Shown: piece by piece, positions 1 through 10,900 of the stretch
Numbering within the stretch: position 1 is the first letter of the stretch
Layout: every line of letters starts with the position of its first letter
Source: Rhineura floridana
Lineage: Eukaryota > Chordata > Lepidosauria > Squamata > Rhineuridae
Direction of reading: 5' to 3'
Length of the DNA stretch: 64,000 nucleotides
Assembly (NCBI RefSeq): GCF_030035675.1
Contig: NC_084499.1
Coordinates: 21,369,953-21,433,952, forward strand
Position numbers and translations under genes: made by a program
The notes under the pieces: generated by a model
Database searches by the model: none
What the model saw: the letters and a program-made list of their open reading frames with translations, nothing else
What the model was told of the DNA's origin: nothing

Positions 1-574
1 CAAGTCTCCCTTTTCTCCAGCCTACAGCAAAAGCTCCAGAAGATCCCTTTTGTAAGGAAGCCAAGCCCTGGAAGAGAAGAGTCTTCACTTGGTAGGAACG
101 CCATCGAGTCACCTCCCCCCCCCAAAAAAGTGAAATCCACCGCAAAATGTTTCCTTGGGAACTTACTGGCATTTCCTTTTTCAAGGATGACCCGGTTATT
201 TATATCCCTCACCTCTCTTTCCCCTCCCCACCCCCAGCACAGAGGTAGTTGCATTATGCGGCTTGCAGGCTGCTCCCCATTAATAAATACTGTACATAGT
301 CGAGAACAAGACCTTGGGTTTTAAAACGGTGTACGTGGAAGAGGCAATCCGTCAAGCAGACTTGTTGGGATGCAATCTGTGATATCCTTGCGTCTGTACT
401 AACGCTGCTGCTGCTGCAGAAGGTGTTTGCCCAAAGACATAATAAATCACTGGGGGAGTCTCTGGCCCTAGATTGGGGCAGGGGGGGAGGCTAAGGAAGG
501 AGGAGATGGAAGGGACGGGGGGATGCAGAAGAGCACATGGTTTGGAGGAAGGGACAAGGAGAACTGGGGGCCGT
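1..574. other. Unassigned intergenic DNA
   Basis: No gene, RNA or repeat that I recognise. Small open frames only. Confidence 0.5.
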
Positions 575-910
575 ACAGAAAGGTGCCCAAGGGCCACATT
601 CCCTTCTGGGGAGTCTTCAAGGGGCCGCATGCCAGTGTGGTGCATTCCAGCCACCCAAAAGTCAAACCCTTCGCCACAGTGATCTCTCCATCAAGAGGAA
701 CAAGAGGCATTCTCCGCATGCCAGCCAGGCAAAAGTGCTGGGGGTGGGGGTGAGGAATGGGGCCTAAGAAGAGTTGTAAGGGCCACATGAAGAGTCCCAG
801 GGGGCCGCATTCAGGGCCCACCCCTGAGGTTTTCCGCCCTGGCCCTAACATAATGCATCTGTGGGTTTTTTGTCCAGATTCTTCGACCGGACAGCTGCAT
901 TGCAACATTC
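575..910 (+). repeat. Dispersed squamate repeat (GGGCCGCATTCCCTTCTGG type)
   Basis: Contains phrases such as GGGCCACATTCCCTTCTGGG and GGGGCCGCATGCCAGTG, which recur at 1,475-1,660 (minus), 12,190-12,375, 18,100-18,235, 45,895-46,015 (minus) and 47,040-47,215. The class is unknown. Confidence 0.5.
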
Positions 911-1474
911 AGCATGGATTTCAAAGGATATCTTCGTTTCGGCTCTCACATTGTTTCAGGAAGTTCTGTTGAAAAAGCAAAGTAACCCCAAGGTCTCCCC
1001 ACCCCTAACTATGAGGGGAGGCAGCCAGTGGGTTGGGGTGGGTGGAGTGGGGGTGTCTTTTTTCCTCTTGTTAAACTTTAAAGGCCCTAAAAGCAAGCCA
1101 GCAGTTCACCTCTTGCGTCTTCCTGTGCTGCTCACCGGGAATGGAAGTCTCCAATCCTCCTGGGGATTTTCCCCTTTCTCAAAGCATCACTGCACCCTCT
1201 TCCTTCCTCTTCCCTTCCTTGCGTCACCTCAGCGCTCTCTCTCGCTCTCTCTGCCCCCCCTGGGGCTCTCCTGTCTGTTGCTTCTTTTTTTGTCTCTTCC
1301 CCCACACACACACATTGCTGCAGCCCCATTTTGCAAGATGCAACTGGATATTTTTCTTTTATTTAGCTAGTTAGTTAAGAAATTGATCTGTCACCCCATA
1401 CCACAAGGCCAAGGGTCAGTTTACAACATAGTAGCCTAGGGCAGTCTCTGCCCAGGTTCCCCCCTCCCTCCCCA

Positions 1475-1660
1475 GCAGATTTGGATTCGGGACTGTCAGC
1501 TTGGTTCTACAGTCATTGCTCTGCCCCCTTTTGCCTCTGGCCCCGCCCACCACTGGCATCTGGCCCCTGGAAGGTTGCCCAGAAGGGAATGCAGCCCTCA
1601 GGCTGAAAAGGGTTGCACTCCCCCCGTTGTGTGCAAAAGCAACCATGTGCCTCTCAGAAG
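1475..1660 (-). repeat. Copy of the GGGCCGCATTCCC-type dispersed repeat
   Basis: Minus-strand copy containing the reverse complements of the shared phrases (CTCTGCCCCCTTTTGCCTCTGG, GGAAGGTTGCCCAGAAGG in part). Confidence 0.5.
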
Positions 1661-1729
1661 GGTTGGCGATTGATTTGCATTATTGAAACAGCCATCCGAT
1701 CCATATGCTCCCCTCCCATGGATCAGTAT

Positions 1730-1810
1730 TTTTTTTGGTGTTTTTGTTTAGCTCCTACTGGGAGGAAGAGTGGGACATAAATCTAATAAATAAGTAAATA
1801 AATATTTACT
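1730..1810 (+). repeat. L2/CR1-type LINE 3' tail
   Basis: Short fragment with the tail GGAGGAAGAGTGGGACATAA then AAATAAGTAAATAAATA, typical of this LINE group in lizards. Confidence 0.55.
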
Positions 1811-2059
1811 GTATTTTATTCATTATTAAATTTACATCCTGCCCTTCCTCCTAGAAAGATGTTTAAAATGTCTTTAAAACATATTTTTAAAAGCATCTTA
1901 AGAACAATTCCAACCCAGATGCGATATATAAGCGGCTTCCCTGCGGAGGGAACAGGCCCTGCTTGTTCGTAACACAGCCACTGATTCTGGAGTGCAAGAT
2001 TAAGGAGTCAAGAGCCCCCAGGGTTGTTAATTCCTCCTTTCAGCTCTCCTGGGATAACA

Positions 2060-2260
2060 TCTGAAGTTATAAAAATGATTAATGGGTAGGAGCACCTGCC
2101 CTTCAAGGAGAGGTTAAACATTTGGGGGCCTTTTACTTGAGATGAAGTGCCACACACCAGGGCAAAGATGCAACAGAAGCTGATGAAATTATGAATGGTG
2201 CAGAGAGTCTGGAAGGAGAGGGTTTTTATTCTCTAATAATATTAAGCTGTTTGGCTGTAG
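2060..2260 (+). repeat. CR1-like LINE fragment, 3' region
   Basis: Shares the order of motifs seen in the fuller copy at 15,165-15,570 (AGGAGAGGTTAAACATTTGG, then GATGAAATTATGAATGGTG). Degenerate. Confidence 0.45.
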
Positions 2261-2310
2261 ACTGAAGACAGATGAAATAATGTGTTTCTTCAAGGAGCAC
2301 GTAATTAACT

Positions 2311-2497
2311 CAGTGGAGACTGGTGGCCCCGGTGTCAGTGGGGCAGTGGAATCCGCTCCGGGTTTTAAGCCAAACTTTCAAGGAGCTGTCCAAGAATCTG
2401 AAATCAAAAATCACCTTCGACAGCTCCTTGAAAGTTCAGACTAACACCCAGAGTGGATTCACTGCCCCACTGACATCAGAGCCACCAGCCTCCACTG
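2311..2497. mobile_element. Foldback hAT-like MITE, CAGTGGAGGCTGG family
   Basis: Two ~80-bp arms are inverted around a short spacer: the left arm runs CAGTGGAGACTGGTGGC to AAGGAGCTGTC and the right arm is its near complement ending GCCACCAGCCTCCACTG. Flanks AATTAACT and AATTAAGC match at 6 of 8 positions, an 8-bp target duplication as hAT elements make. It has no coding capacity. Confidence 0.75.
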
Positions 2498-2564
2498 AAT
2501 TAAGCGGATGGTGGGTTTTTTAAAGGGTGGCACACATAATGGGGGGAAGGGAGTATCTTTGATT

Positions 2565-2650
2565 TCCAGAAGTTGTTGGACTCCCAACTTCCATCATCAC
2601 CCCAACCACTGGCCATGGCAACTGGGGCTGACAAGACTTGTTGCCATCCT
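2565..2650. repeat. Palindromic ACTCCCATCA-type MITE, degenerate
   Basis: Half of the common squamate inverted-repeat element (AGTTGTTGGACTCCCAAC, then GGCCATGGCAACTGGGGC). Confidence 0.5.
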
Positions 2651-2794
2651 GTCAGCCTTGACAGTCAGTTGTGTCAGACATCTAGCAAAATGCATACCTT
2701 TTTGCCCAGGCTTTCCATGACCCATAAGATCAGACCCCATTTTTGTTTCTATGAAGCCTCTGAATTCCTGTTTCGATTTGTTTTTATATGGTTC

Positions 2795-2915
2795 TCTGCT
2801 ACTATTTTACCACTATCTCTCAGCCTAGCCTACCTAACTGGGTTGTTGTGAGGATAAAAATGCCACGTTGAACTCCTTGGAGAAAAAGTGGAATATAAAG
2901 GTAATAATAAATCAA
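2795..2915 (+). repeat. tRNA-derived SINE, 3' half
   Basis: Matches the 3' part of the fuller element at 60,110-60,330 (CTCTCAGCCTAGCCTACCT, GTTGTTGTGAGGATAAAA, then a LINE-like tail). Confidence 0.55.
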
Positions 2916-3061
2916 AATAACACATCAAAACTTTCAGTGGTTTTATATTGTATTTTTGTTTAAATGATATTGTTTACTTTTTAAATGTTGTCCACAACTT
3001 AAGAGGTATATTAAATATTAAAAGATTTACTAATGTTTTTAAATAAATGAATAAAATAGCA

Positions 3062-3350
3062 TGGCCAATTGGTCAGGGTTGATAGGAGTTGTAGTCCAGC
3101 AACATCTGGAGGGCCAAAGGTTCAGTAGGACTACAGAGGAAAGGGACCTTCCATGTACAGGAGCAGTCTACCCCTAAATACCAGATACTTCAGACAAAGA
3201 AGAGGAGAGTACTCTCCTGCCTCGCTTGTGGGCTTCTTGGAGCTGTCTGGTTAGCCACCACTAAAAATAGGATCCTGGATCAGAGGGACCTTTGCATTCA
3301 GAGCAAGCCATCAACTGCCTGCTCACAAGATCAAGGAAATAGAGACCATT
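3062..3350 (+). repeat. Palindromic MITE half (3,062-3,125) and CR1-like 3' end (3,195-3,350)
   Basis: The first part ends GTAGTCCAGCAACATCTGG. The second has GCTTGTGGGCTTCTTGG and GGATCCTGGATCAGA, the 3' end of the CR1-like family. Confidence 0.45.
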
Positions 3351-4734
3351 AAAGGCCTACCTTTCAGAGCTGCTGCATGAATGAAAGGTAAGGACTGTTA
3401 GTGCCATATATACAAGTAACAAAAATCCTGCCAGTTAGAATTGGGGACCGGCTACAATCCTAGAGATGATCTTCTGCAACTGGGTGTGTGTGTATAAGAG
3501 AGACAGTCAGAGTAAAGACTGTTGCAATGTTATGAGAGAATCTAAGCCTAAAAACTCCCCATCATTGCAATATTATAACCCAGTAATAAACACTATTTAT
3601 AGCATTGACAGTGCCTGCTCTCTCTCTCTCTCTCTCTCTCTCTTGTTTAATAGAGGCATTGTTTCAGAGCTGATGCCAGTGCAGTTCCACCAGAGTAATT
3701 GGAAGGCGATGGAAGTTAAAGCTGGTGATGAATGGAGCTCAACGGGAGGAAAATGCATGGTAAACAGTTTAATTTCTGCACCGTGTTAACATATTGCTAC
3801 ATCCCAAAGCATCAATATGGAACAGGCTGTCTAGCGCAGAACCTCAGTAATAACAACTTATTCTTCAGTTGGACACACAAAGAGAAATATCTCAATTTTG
3901 AGAAGGGAGAATGCATATATTTTTGTACAGCCCTCCCTGCTCCCCCAATATATATATATATATATACAGTATATGTATACACACACCATATAGCTGAGAA
4001 CAAATCAGACGAGCTTGTGTTGACTTCTTTTAACAAGGAACATGATCTGAATGTGCAATTGCTTTTAATGCTGGTGGCATCTCAGGAGAATTAAGCCCTT
4101 GATCATAAATTATTTAGAAATATTAGGCAGACAGCAGACATGATTTCAAATTGATTTGTGATGATATTAACAAGAAGGTTTTTTAAAGAAAAATAATACA
4201 GGGATTTCAGAATGAGACAGAGAATAAAAAATTCCAGACATTCAAGAAAGGGGGGGGGCGGGGAAGCTTTCTGGTTCTGATCCAAAATCTATGAGAGCTG
4301 GAAGACTAAATTCATTTTAGACTCTCTTACAGAATAAAAAAGCAAGATTGGGGGAAAACAGTGGAAATATCAACCCTGAACTCCATCTGTGCTTTCTGGG
4401 TTTTGGAGCCCAACAATATTGGAAGGCACACTGTTGGCTGGCCCTGGAGGCCTCCCAGGGAGTGGGGCTTTGAATTCAACGTCTTTTAGGCCCAGCCAGC
4501 CTTGATCAGAATGTCTTTAAAGAGCCTTTAATGTCAGAGGTGCATCTGAATCCCTAGCACAGCGGCAGCCAACATTGTCCCTCCAAAAGCGAAGAAGCAA
4601 CTCTCCTCACCTGTGTGTTTCTTGGCAACCGGCATTCATAGGCATGCTGCCGCCAACAGTGGAGGGAGAATATCACCATCATGGCTAGTAGCCATCCATG
4701 GCCTTCTCTCCCTCCATGAATTTGCCTAAACCAT
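3351..4734. other. Unassigned intergenic DNA with microsatellites
   Basis: No gene seen. A (CT)n run lies at 3,620-3,645 and an (AT)n run at 3,950-3,966. Nothing else recognised. Confidence 0.5.
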
Positions 4735-5112
4735 CTTATCAGGAGGTCCGTTCCACGCAACACAGGAAGCGGACCTTTAGTGTTGTGGCACCACCCTTTT
4801 GGAATTCCATCCCCTTAAATATTAGTCAGGCACTATCTCTTTTATCTTTTCAGTGCCTATTGAGGACCTTCCTTTTTCAACAAGCCTTTTCAGTAGAGAC
4901 CTTATCCCAGTCTGTGTCTGTGCTGGAATTGTTTTTAAGATGTTTTTAAAGTTGCTTTTTAAAGATGTTTTTGAACTGTTTTGTTTTAATATGTTTTAAC
5001 GTTTTTTGTTTTTAAGAAGTTTTAGAGTGCTTTTAGTGGTTTTGTTTGCCACCCTGGGCTCCTTCTGGGAGGAAGAGCCAGATATACATTTAATTAACCA
5101 ACTAACTACCTA
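4735..5112 (+). repeat. L2/CR1-clade LINE, end of ORF2 plus 3' UTR
   Basis: One frame reads FSVVAPPFWNSIPLNISQ, the characteristic last segment of L2-like LINE polymerases. It is followed by the T-rich 3' UTR and the tail CTTCTGGGAGGAAGAGCC. A SINE is inserted at its 3' end. Confidence 0.7.
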
Positions 5113-5411
5113 AAGGTAAAGGTGTCCCCGCACTTGTAGTGCGAGTCGTTTCAGACTCTTAGGGTGACGTCTTGCGACGTTTACAAGGCAGACCATATAT
5201 ATGGGGTGGGATTGCCAGTTCCTTCCCTGGCCTTTCTTTACCCCCCAGCGTATGCCGGGTACTCATTTTACCGACCACGGAAGGCTGAGTGGACCTCGAC
5301 CCCTTTTACCGGAGATTCAACTTCCTCCTTCCTTTGGAATCGAACTCCGGCTGTGAGCAGAGCTTTTGGCTGCGTTACCGCCACTTACCACTCTGCACCA
5401 CAGAGGGTCTT
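5113..5411 (-). mobile_element. Squamate tRNA-derived SINE (Sauria/Squam type) with perfect target duplication
   Basis: Read on the minus strand: a pol III-type 5' end (GTGGTGCAGAGTGGTAAGTG; box-B-like GAGTTCGATTCC), then GGTAAAATGAGTACCC, a hallmark of squamate Sauria/Squam SINEs. Perfect 13-bp direct repeats AACTAACTACCTA flank it at 5,100-5,112 and 5,412-5,424. Confidence 0.75.
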
Positions 5412-5519
5412 AACTAACTACCTAACTAAATTTAAAGCCATCCAGATTGGTGGTTATCATAGTATTGATTCCTAACCCACTCTTCACCATGATATTAAAG
5501 TCATTTAAAACAATTAACA

Positions 5520-5705
5520 ACCAGGTGGCTCCTAATATATATATATTAGAAATATTGGTCCATCTAGGTCTACCACTAGAGCCAGGATAAAGAGGTGCAT
5601 CTTCAATGAAAGCTATGCCATGATGGCACACCTCTGCAGGGAGGGAATTCCACGGCTTAGGGGCTGCCAAAGAGAATGCCCTTTCCTGTGCCAACATGCC
5701 CACAA
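5520..5705 (-). repeat. L2-type LINE, end of ORF2
   Basis: A minus-strand frame contains QERAFSLAAPKPWNSLPAEV, the conserved C-terminal segment of L2-like LINE ORF2. Truncated. Confidence 0.65.
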
Positions 5706-5787
5706 ACTTCTGAGGGTGTTGGAACTACGGTGAGGGTCCCTTCTGCAAAGCTTAACCCCCAAGAGGGTCTGTACCCTCGTGGGGAAG

Positions 5788-6150
5788 GGCCATGGCTCAG
5801 TGGTCTGCTTTGCATGGAGAAGGTCCCAGATTCAACCCCTGGTGGCATCTGCAGGTACAGCTAGGAAAGATTCCCTTCCTGAAACCCTAGGGAGCTCCTG
5901 GAGGCCGGTGCAGACAGTACTGTCCCAGGCTGCGGTCTAAAGGCACCTGATGCCAGCTCCCTGCTGAAGCTAAGCAGGGTCAGGTCTGGTCAGTGCCTGG
6001 ATGGGAGACCGCCTGGGAACCATACGGAAGCTGCCTTGGGTTTCTAGCATGAAAAGACAGGCAGGATATAAATGTAATAAATAAATAATACTGAGCTAGA
6101 TAGGCCAACGGTCTGACTCAGAGCAAGGCAGCTTCCCATGTGTGGAAAGG
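5788..6150 (+). mobile_element. tRNA-derived SINE (GCCATAGCTCAG family), interrupted
   Basis: The 5' part (GGGGAAGGGCCATGGCTCAG, then TTCAACCCC) is at 5,788-5,921. The 3' part (ATACTGAGCTAGATAGGCC to GGCAGCTTCCCATGTG) resumes at 6,088-6,150 after a 5S-derived SINE. Confidence 0.75.
5922..6089 (+). mobile_element. 5S rRNA-derived SINE
   Basis: Bases 5,963-6,019 closely match the 5S rRNA internal control region (GAAGCTAAGCAGGGTCAGG, then GGATGGGAGACCGCCTGGGA). A short unrelated segment and the LINE-like tail GGCAGGATATAAATGTAATA follow. It is nested inside the tRNA-derived SINE at 5,788-6,150. Confidence 0.85.
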
Positions 6151-6279
6151 AGTGATTTATCAGACAGCAGACAGACTAGGAGAGAAAAGTGCCCTGTGCA
6201 TATACTCTTGGTGTGAGGGACCACAAAGAGCATATAAACCCAAATAGTGATCCTTGCTGTAACAGAGTCTGAGACTCCA

Positions 6280-6500
6280 TCTGCACTATATACATTTAAA
6301 GCTCTATGATACCACTTTAGCAGTCATAAAGAATCCTGGGAAGTATAATTTGTTAAGAGAGTTGTTAAGAAAGCTCTCCTATTCCCCTTGCAGAGCCACA
6401 ATTCCCAGAGTTTCCTGGGAAGAGGGACTGACTGTTAAATCCCTCTGGGCAGGCAAAGCACTGTTAAGGGCTATTGTGCTTTTAATTAAAAACTTCCACT
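6280..6500. repeat. Inverted-repeat MITE, AATCCTGGGAA type
   Basis: Carries AATCCTGGGAAGTATAATTT and, inverted, ACAATTCCCAGAGTTTCCTGG. Related to 20,940-21,115 and 53,952-54,109. Confidence 0.5.
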
Positions 6501-7009
6501 TTGCAGATTCTGCGCCTTTGATCACACCCTGTCTAGCAGAAGCTGGGAAATAAGTAGTAAATTGGCTCTTAATTTCTCAGCTTCTGTTCCATGCTGGGGG
6601 TGGAGGTAGTAATTACTGTTTTCTCTTCACTGTTTTCTTTTCTTATAAAGCAAAATAGCTGCTGATGCAAGAAGAGAAATTTAAACTGTTCCAGACTATT
6701 TAAAATCTCAGCTGATGGATTTATCTGTTACTGTGATCCGATGCTTTAATTGCTTGGCTTTTTTATCGCTGTGTGATTGATTATTGGCTATTGATTTCTT
6801 TTTCTAAAGGTTTGATTTTGTGACCTGTCTTGGGTGCAATAATGTTGCCCTACAGGCAAACAAGCAAGTAGAACAAAGGACTCTGCTGCAAGGGGAAAAA
6901 CAGAGGAGCCAGTCAACAATGGAGGAGGGGGGGGGGAGAAAAAAGGGAGAAAAATCCAACAAGGCTCTGATGTGGCACTAATTATCACCCCTGGAAGGTA
7001 GGAAATGGA

Positions 7010-7860
7010 TGGATGGATCTGTCAGTTTGGGGTGTTTTTTTTAATTTCTCATTTTTACAATCTTCAGTTCAGCTTGCCATATTTCTGCATCATTTTGCAA
7101 TTATTATTTTTTTAAAAAAGCCCTCACAAAAATTCCCCAGCATTTTAGTTCAGATTTCTCCAGTACTGGGCAGTGAGGTGTGCCTGCTGCTGTTCACCTC
7201 ACCTCTGGTTAGTTGCTACTCATCAAACGGCGGAGGGGAAGGGGCAAGGCAGCAGCGAGGTCAGCATGCGGTGCAAACATGCCAGCAAAGCCAATCTGGC
7301 ATTTCTGCCGGTGTGTTTGCTTCATGCCAACCTCACTGATGCCCCTCCCCCTGTGCCTCTGCTCAGAGCTTGGAAAAGTTACTTTTTTGAACCACAACTC
7401 CCATCAGCCCCAGCCAGCATGGCCACTGGATTGGGTTGATGGGAGTTGTAATTCAAAAAAGTAACTTTTCCAAGCTCTGCTCTACCTCTCAGTAAGCAAC
7501 AGCAGCACGACCAGCCAGAAGTCAGAAGAGCAGTGGCTCCCCTCCCAACGCCATCCGCTACCACATTATTCATACCAAAATACACATTTTCTGCCAGGAA
7601 AGTTTCCTAATATAATGCATTTTGCATGTTATTGTCACTAATCTATGCATTTGTATGCACGCTTTCCTCTCACATGCATCCTTTCTGGAGGCTGGAGGGC
7701 TGCACTGCAAAATTTGGAGAAGTGCAAATTGCTAAGGATGACAGTGCTTTGTTCACAGATTGTTTTGGGAAGTGAGGATTATAGAGGTTCACAGGAAAAT
7801 CTGGTCCAAATTTCTCTTCCCCCCCCCCATACTGGCAGGACACTGAGCTGAGCCGCAGTT
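7010..7860 (+). mobile_element. hAT-like MITE of the TAGGGATGGG family, interrupted copy
   Basis: The 5' third (CATTTTTACAATCTTCAGTT, then CCAGCATTTTAGTTCAG) lies at 7,020-7,165 and the 3' two-thirds at ~7,565-7,790. The middle is unrelated DNA that includes the hairpin at 7,374-7,479. Confidence 0.6.
7374..7479. mobile_element. 106-bp near-perfect hairpin MITE (ACTCCCATCA family)
   Basis: The arms CAGAGCTTGGAAAAGTTACT and onward pair over ~45 bp with the inverted copy ending AGTAACTTTTCCAAGCTCTG. The centre contains ACTCCCATCAGCCCCAGCC. Flanks CTCTGCT and CTCTACCT are similar, suggesting a short target duplication. Confidence 0.75.
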
Positions 7861-8379
7861 GCTTGTGATCCACCCTGCCTCCTCCCAGGAGACTTTGGCA
7901 ACTTAGAAATAGTCAAATAAAATTGGCAGGCAGGCTCCCAATCAAACTTAACTAATGAAAGGGGCTTGGCTCCCGCCCATATTTTTGCTTTGCTGGCAGT
8001 GGCCTGGCAGCCATCATTAGGCAGAAATGGTTTTGTATGGCCAAAGCCACAAACAATCCAATTCTTTGAGCTTGGCTGCAAAAGCTAGACAGTGCATTGT
8101 GGATTCATTTGGGTGGATTGAAAAAAAGAAACCTACAAGGGCTGTTATATGTCTGTAAAAATGCTGTCAATAGCAAACAGATCCAGACTACGACCCCCCA
8201 TGTATACTTCTGCGAATGCCGCCTCCACGGCCCAGGCCCCTCTGCATGGGTGGTGTCCAGAATAAAGCCAGCAATCAATAACCCTTTCCAAACAGGAAAA
8301 TCAATACCAATGACACAACTCAAGAACACAACCTGACAATAACAAAGCTACGTTTGGCGCGACCCAGAGGGAAAACATT

Positions 8380-8650
8380 GTGTGCCGTTAAGGACCAGGC
8401 TGTTCACAAGAAGAAGCCTCCCCGAAGATGTATGCCTGGCGCCTACGCTGCTGTCTTTCCGGCGCCAGGTTAAGACCTGGCTATGCTCCCAGGCATGTTA
8501 ACTGTTAACTGTTAACTGTTTATAACGTTGTTGTGTGTAGTTTGATTTTATTGTCATATTTTGTATTTTAACCTTTTTGTACACCGCCCAGAGAGCTATT
8601 CGCTATGGGCGGTCTATAAATGAAACAAATAAAATAAATATTAAATAAGA
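8380..8650 (+). repeat. CR1/L2-type LINE 3' end
   Basis: Contains CGGCGCCAGGTTAAGACCTG, a T-rich stretch, ACCGCCCAGAGAGCTATTCG, then an AAATAAATA tail. Confidence 0.65.
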
Positions 8651-8769
8651 GTCCCCCTCCCTCAACAATCCTGCCCTGACTTCTTCACAACAGTAGGTTT
8701 TTAATTTGCTTGGGCATCAAGCAAATTGCAACAAATGGAGAAAAGGTGTAGGAGAGAAGAAGCGAATTT

Positions 8770-9090
8770 ATTATTGTTGTTGTTGTTGTTGTTGTTATTA
8801 TTATTATATCTTGCCCTTCCTCCCAAAGGAGTCCAGGGCAGCAAACATATCAATGAAACAGCTTAACAGCAACAAAAAGACAAGCATTCTAAAACAGTTA
8901 CAAACATTCTTCCATCCAGTGATCTCCAGGAAGAGACCCCTTCAGCCATCGCCAATGCCTGACTAAACACAAATGATTTCAAATTCCTCATCAATCTTCC
9001 TGCAATGTCATATATATATGCACAAATTTCAGGGGTCCCAGTACCCTGTGAACAGGAACAGCTCCTGGTTCTTAAAGAGGCCACCACGAG
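8770..9090 (-). repeat. L2-type LINE 3' end, minus orientation
   Basis: A (TTG)n/(TTA)n stretch, then ATCTTGCCCTTCCTCCCAAA and GGCAGCAAACATATCAATGA, the reverse of the common LINE tail. Confidence 0.55.
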
Positions 9091-9173
9091 GCAGTTTCGC
9101 TATATTAGCATCAGTAGAAGGCAAACTCATGGGGGGGGTGAAGAGGGAGGAGACAGAGCAGCTTACCCCTCCC

Positions 9174-9550
9174 TAGGGATGGGGGAAGGAATTTGCTCAG
9201 TTGTCATGTGAATCTGCTTAATTCACAGTTCTCAAAACAACATGCAAACCAAAATTCGCCCATCTCTGAATTTTGCGATGGAGTTGTCCAGCCAAAAATG
9301 GGCATTTTGTTAGGGCGAAGAGTGCCTAAAAAGGCGCTGTGTCCATGAAAACAACAAAGATGCATTGTATTAGGAAAACTTCCTTACCCAAATGTGCATA
9401 TGAGGAGTATGGCACCCTAAAGTGCCAATGGATTTTTGTGAGGGGAAAAATCACAAAATGATACGGAAATGTTGCAAGCTGAATTTAAGACTGCAAATAT
9501 GGGAGGGGGGAGAGAGACAGAAGTCGAGAACGGCAAATTCACCCATCCCT
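9174..9550 (-). mobile_element. hAT-like MITE of the TAGGGATGGG family
   Basis: Begins TAGGGATGGGGGAAGG and ends CACCCATCCCT, with the AT-rich interior in reverse orientation relative to the copy at 19,492. Confidence 0.6.
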
Positions 9551-10639
9551 TCCCTTTCTAACCACTTCCTGTTTCCCCCAAGTTCAAGGTGACCTTCCCC
9601 ACCTGCCTGCTCCTTTTCCCCCAAGGCCTAGCCCCCCTCCCCAGAGACTCCCTCTGAGACTCACAAGTCATCACTGGACAGTCTCATCTCACCAGCCCCA
9701 CCCATCTTCGTTTTCATTTACTTACTTACTTCCTTATTTATTTATAGCCCACTTCCAGCACCCTGTGGCCTCCTTCACTTCTTGCAGCTTGTTTGAGCTG
9801 ACATCGGTTGGGGCTACTTGTGAGGAAGCCACTGCCTGAACACCTTTTTCCTCTCGTTCCTCCATATATGAAGCAATTTTCTTCTTTAGGAACACTTGTC
9901 AACACTTGGGGAAAGGACAGATGGCAAATCTATTCAGAGAGGTCAGATTTACATAGAAAGGACAGGAGGGGGGAGAGAGGGGGAGAGTGCCACGTCATGT
10001 GGTCTTGCGTGTAGTGGCCTTCCTGGCACCACTGCACTGCACCAACATGGATGATTAGGAGGGGGGTTGTCTCTCCAATGGAAGTATTCCCAAGCACCCC
10101 ACTGGGCCCCATTGCTGGCGGGCACCAGCACCATTAATCTCGCAGTGCCCCCTGGTACTTCATGTCGGGACAGAGTAAAAGAAAAGCTCTTTGGAGATTT
10201 ACTAAGGGAGTTTGCAAGAAAAGGCTGTGAATCAAAGCTTTGCTTTTGGAGCTATTAACGCCCCGACGTAATGCATTTTAGGTATTGGATTCCGGAGCGA
10301 GGAACTCCCAGCTCTCTGTATCTGCCTGCTCAAAATGACCAGCTTTTTCTAGTCAGAACTGTTATGATTCTTTAAATTGAGTTAATGGCTCCACGGATGG
10401 GGCAGGCCCCAAGGTACCCGCCAAGGGGTTCCATAATGTCAAGCATTTATTAGCTCACGCAGAAGGGTGGCGCAGGCAGAGCGTGGAAGCTGATGTGCAG
10501 AGCGCCACCGTGGCTAAAAACACTGACAGCCTTAGAGACAGTTTGTTTATGGGGTGAACTGAATTTTGCAGTCATGAGGAGGTGCTCTCTTCATGTTTCC
10601 GTGGCCTTAAAAAGGACTGAGCAGATTCCTGGAAGGGGA
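9551..10639. other. Unassigned intergenic DNA
   Basis: No gene or clear repeat recognised. Confidence 0.45.
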
Positions 10640-10900
10640 GGAGGACTTATTTAAGAAAATATATATACTGCTTGATTGCAATTAAACCTCCAAGTGGTTT
10701 ACAAAAGACATCAAAATGACCAATTAAAAAACCAGTTAAAGACAAGGAATTAAAAACATTCAGATTATTAAAATGAACACTAAGCTAAAAAGAGATCAAA
10801 ACATGTCAACATCTTTGTGTCTGGATAGGCTTGCCCAAACAAAAATGTTTTAAGCAGGCACCAGAAAGAGTCCTACAAAGTTGCTGCCCTGTTAAAAGAT
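10640..10900 (-). repeat. L2-type LINE 3' end, minus orientation
   Basis: CCAAGTGGTTTACAAAAGAC near the start and GGCTTGCCCAAACAAAAATG further on give the usual order of the LINE 3' UTR and ORF2 end in reverse. Confidence 0.5.

Noticed and set aside
5963-6019. Possible 5S rRNA gene
   Set aside because: Only the internal control region is well matched, and it has a SINE-type tail; it is a 5S-derived SINE.
8773-8808. (TTG)n tract as part of a coding poly-Cys/poly-Tyr frame
   Set aside because: Simple repeat inside a LINE tail.
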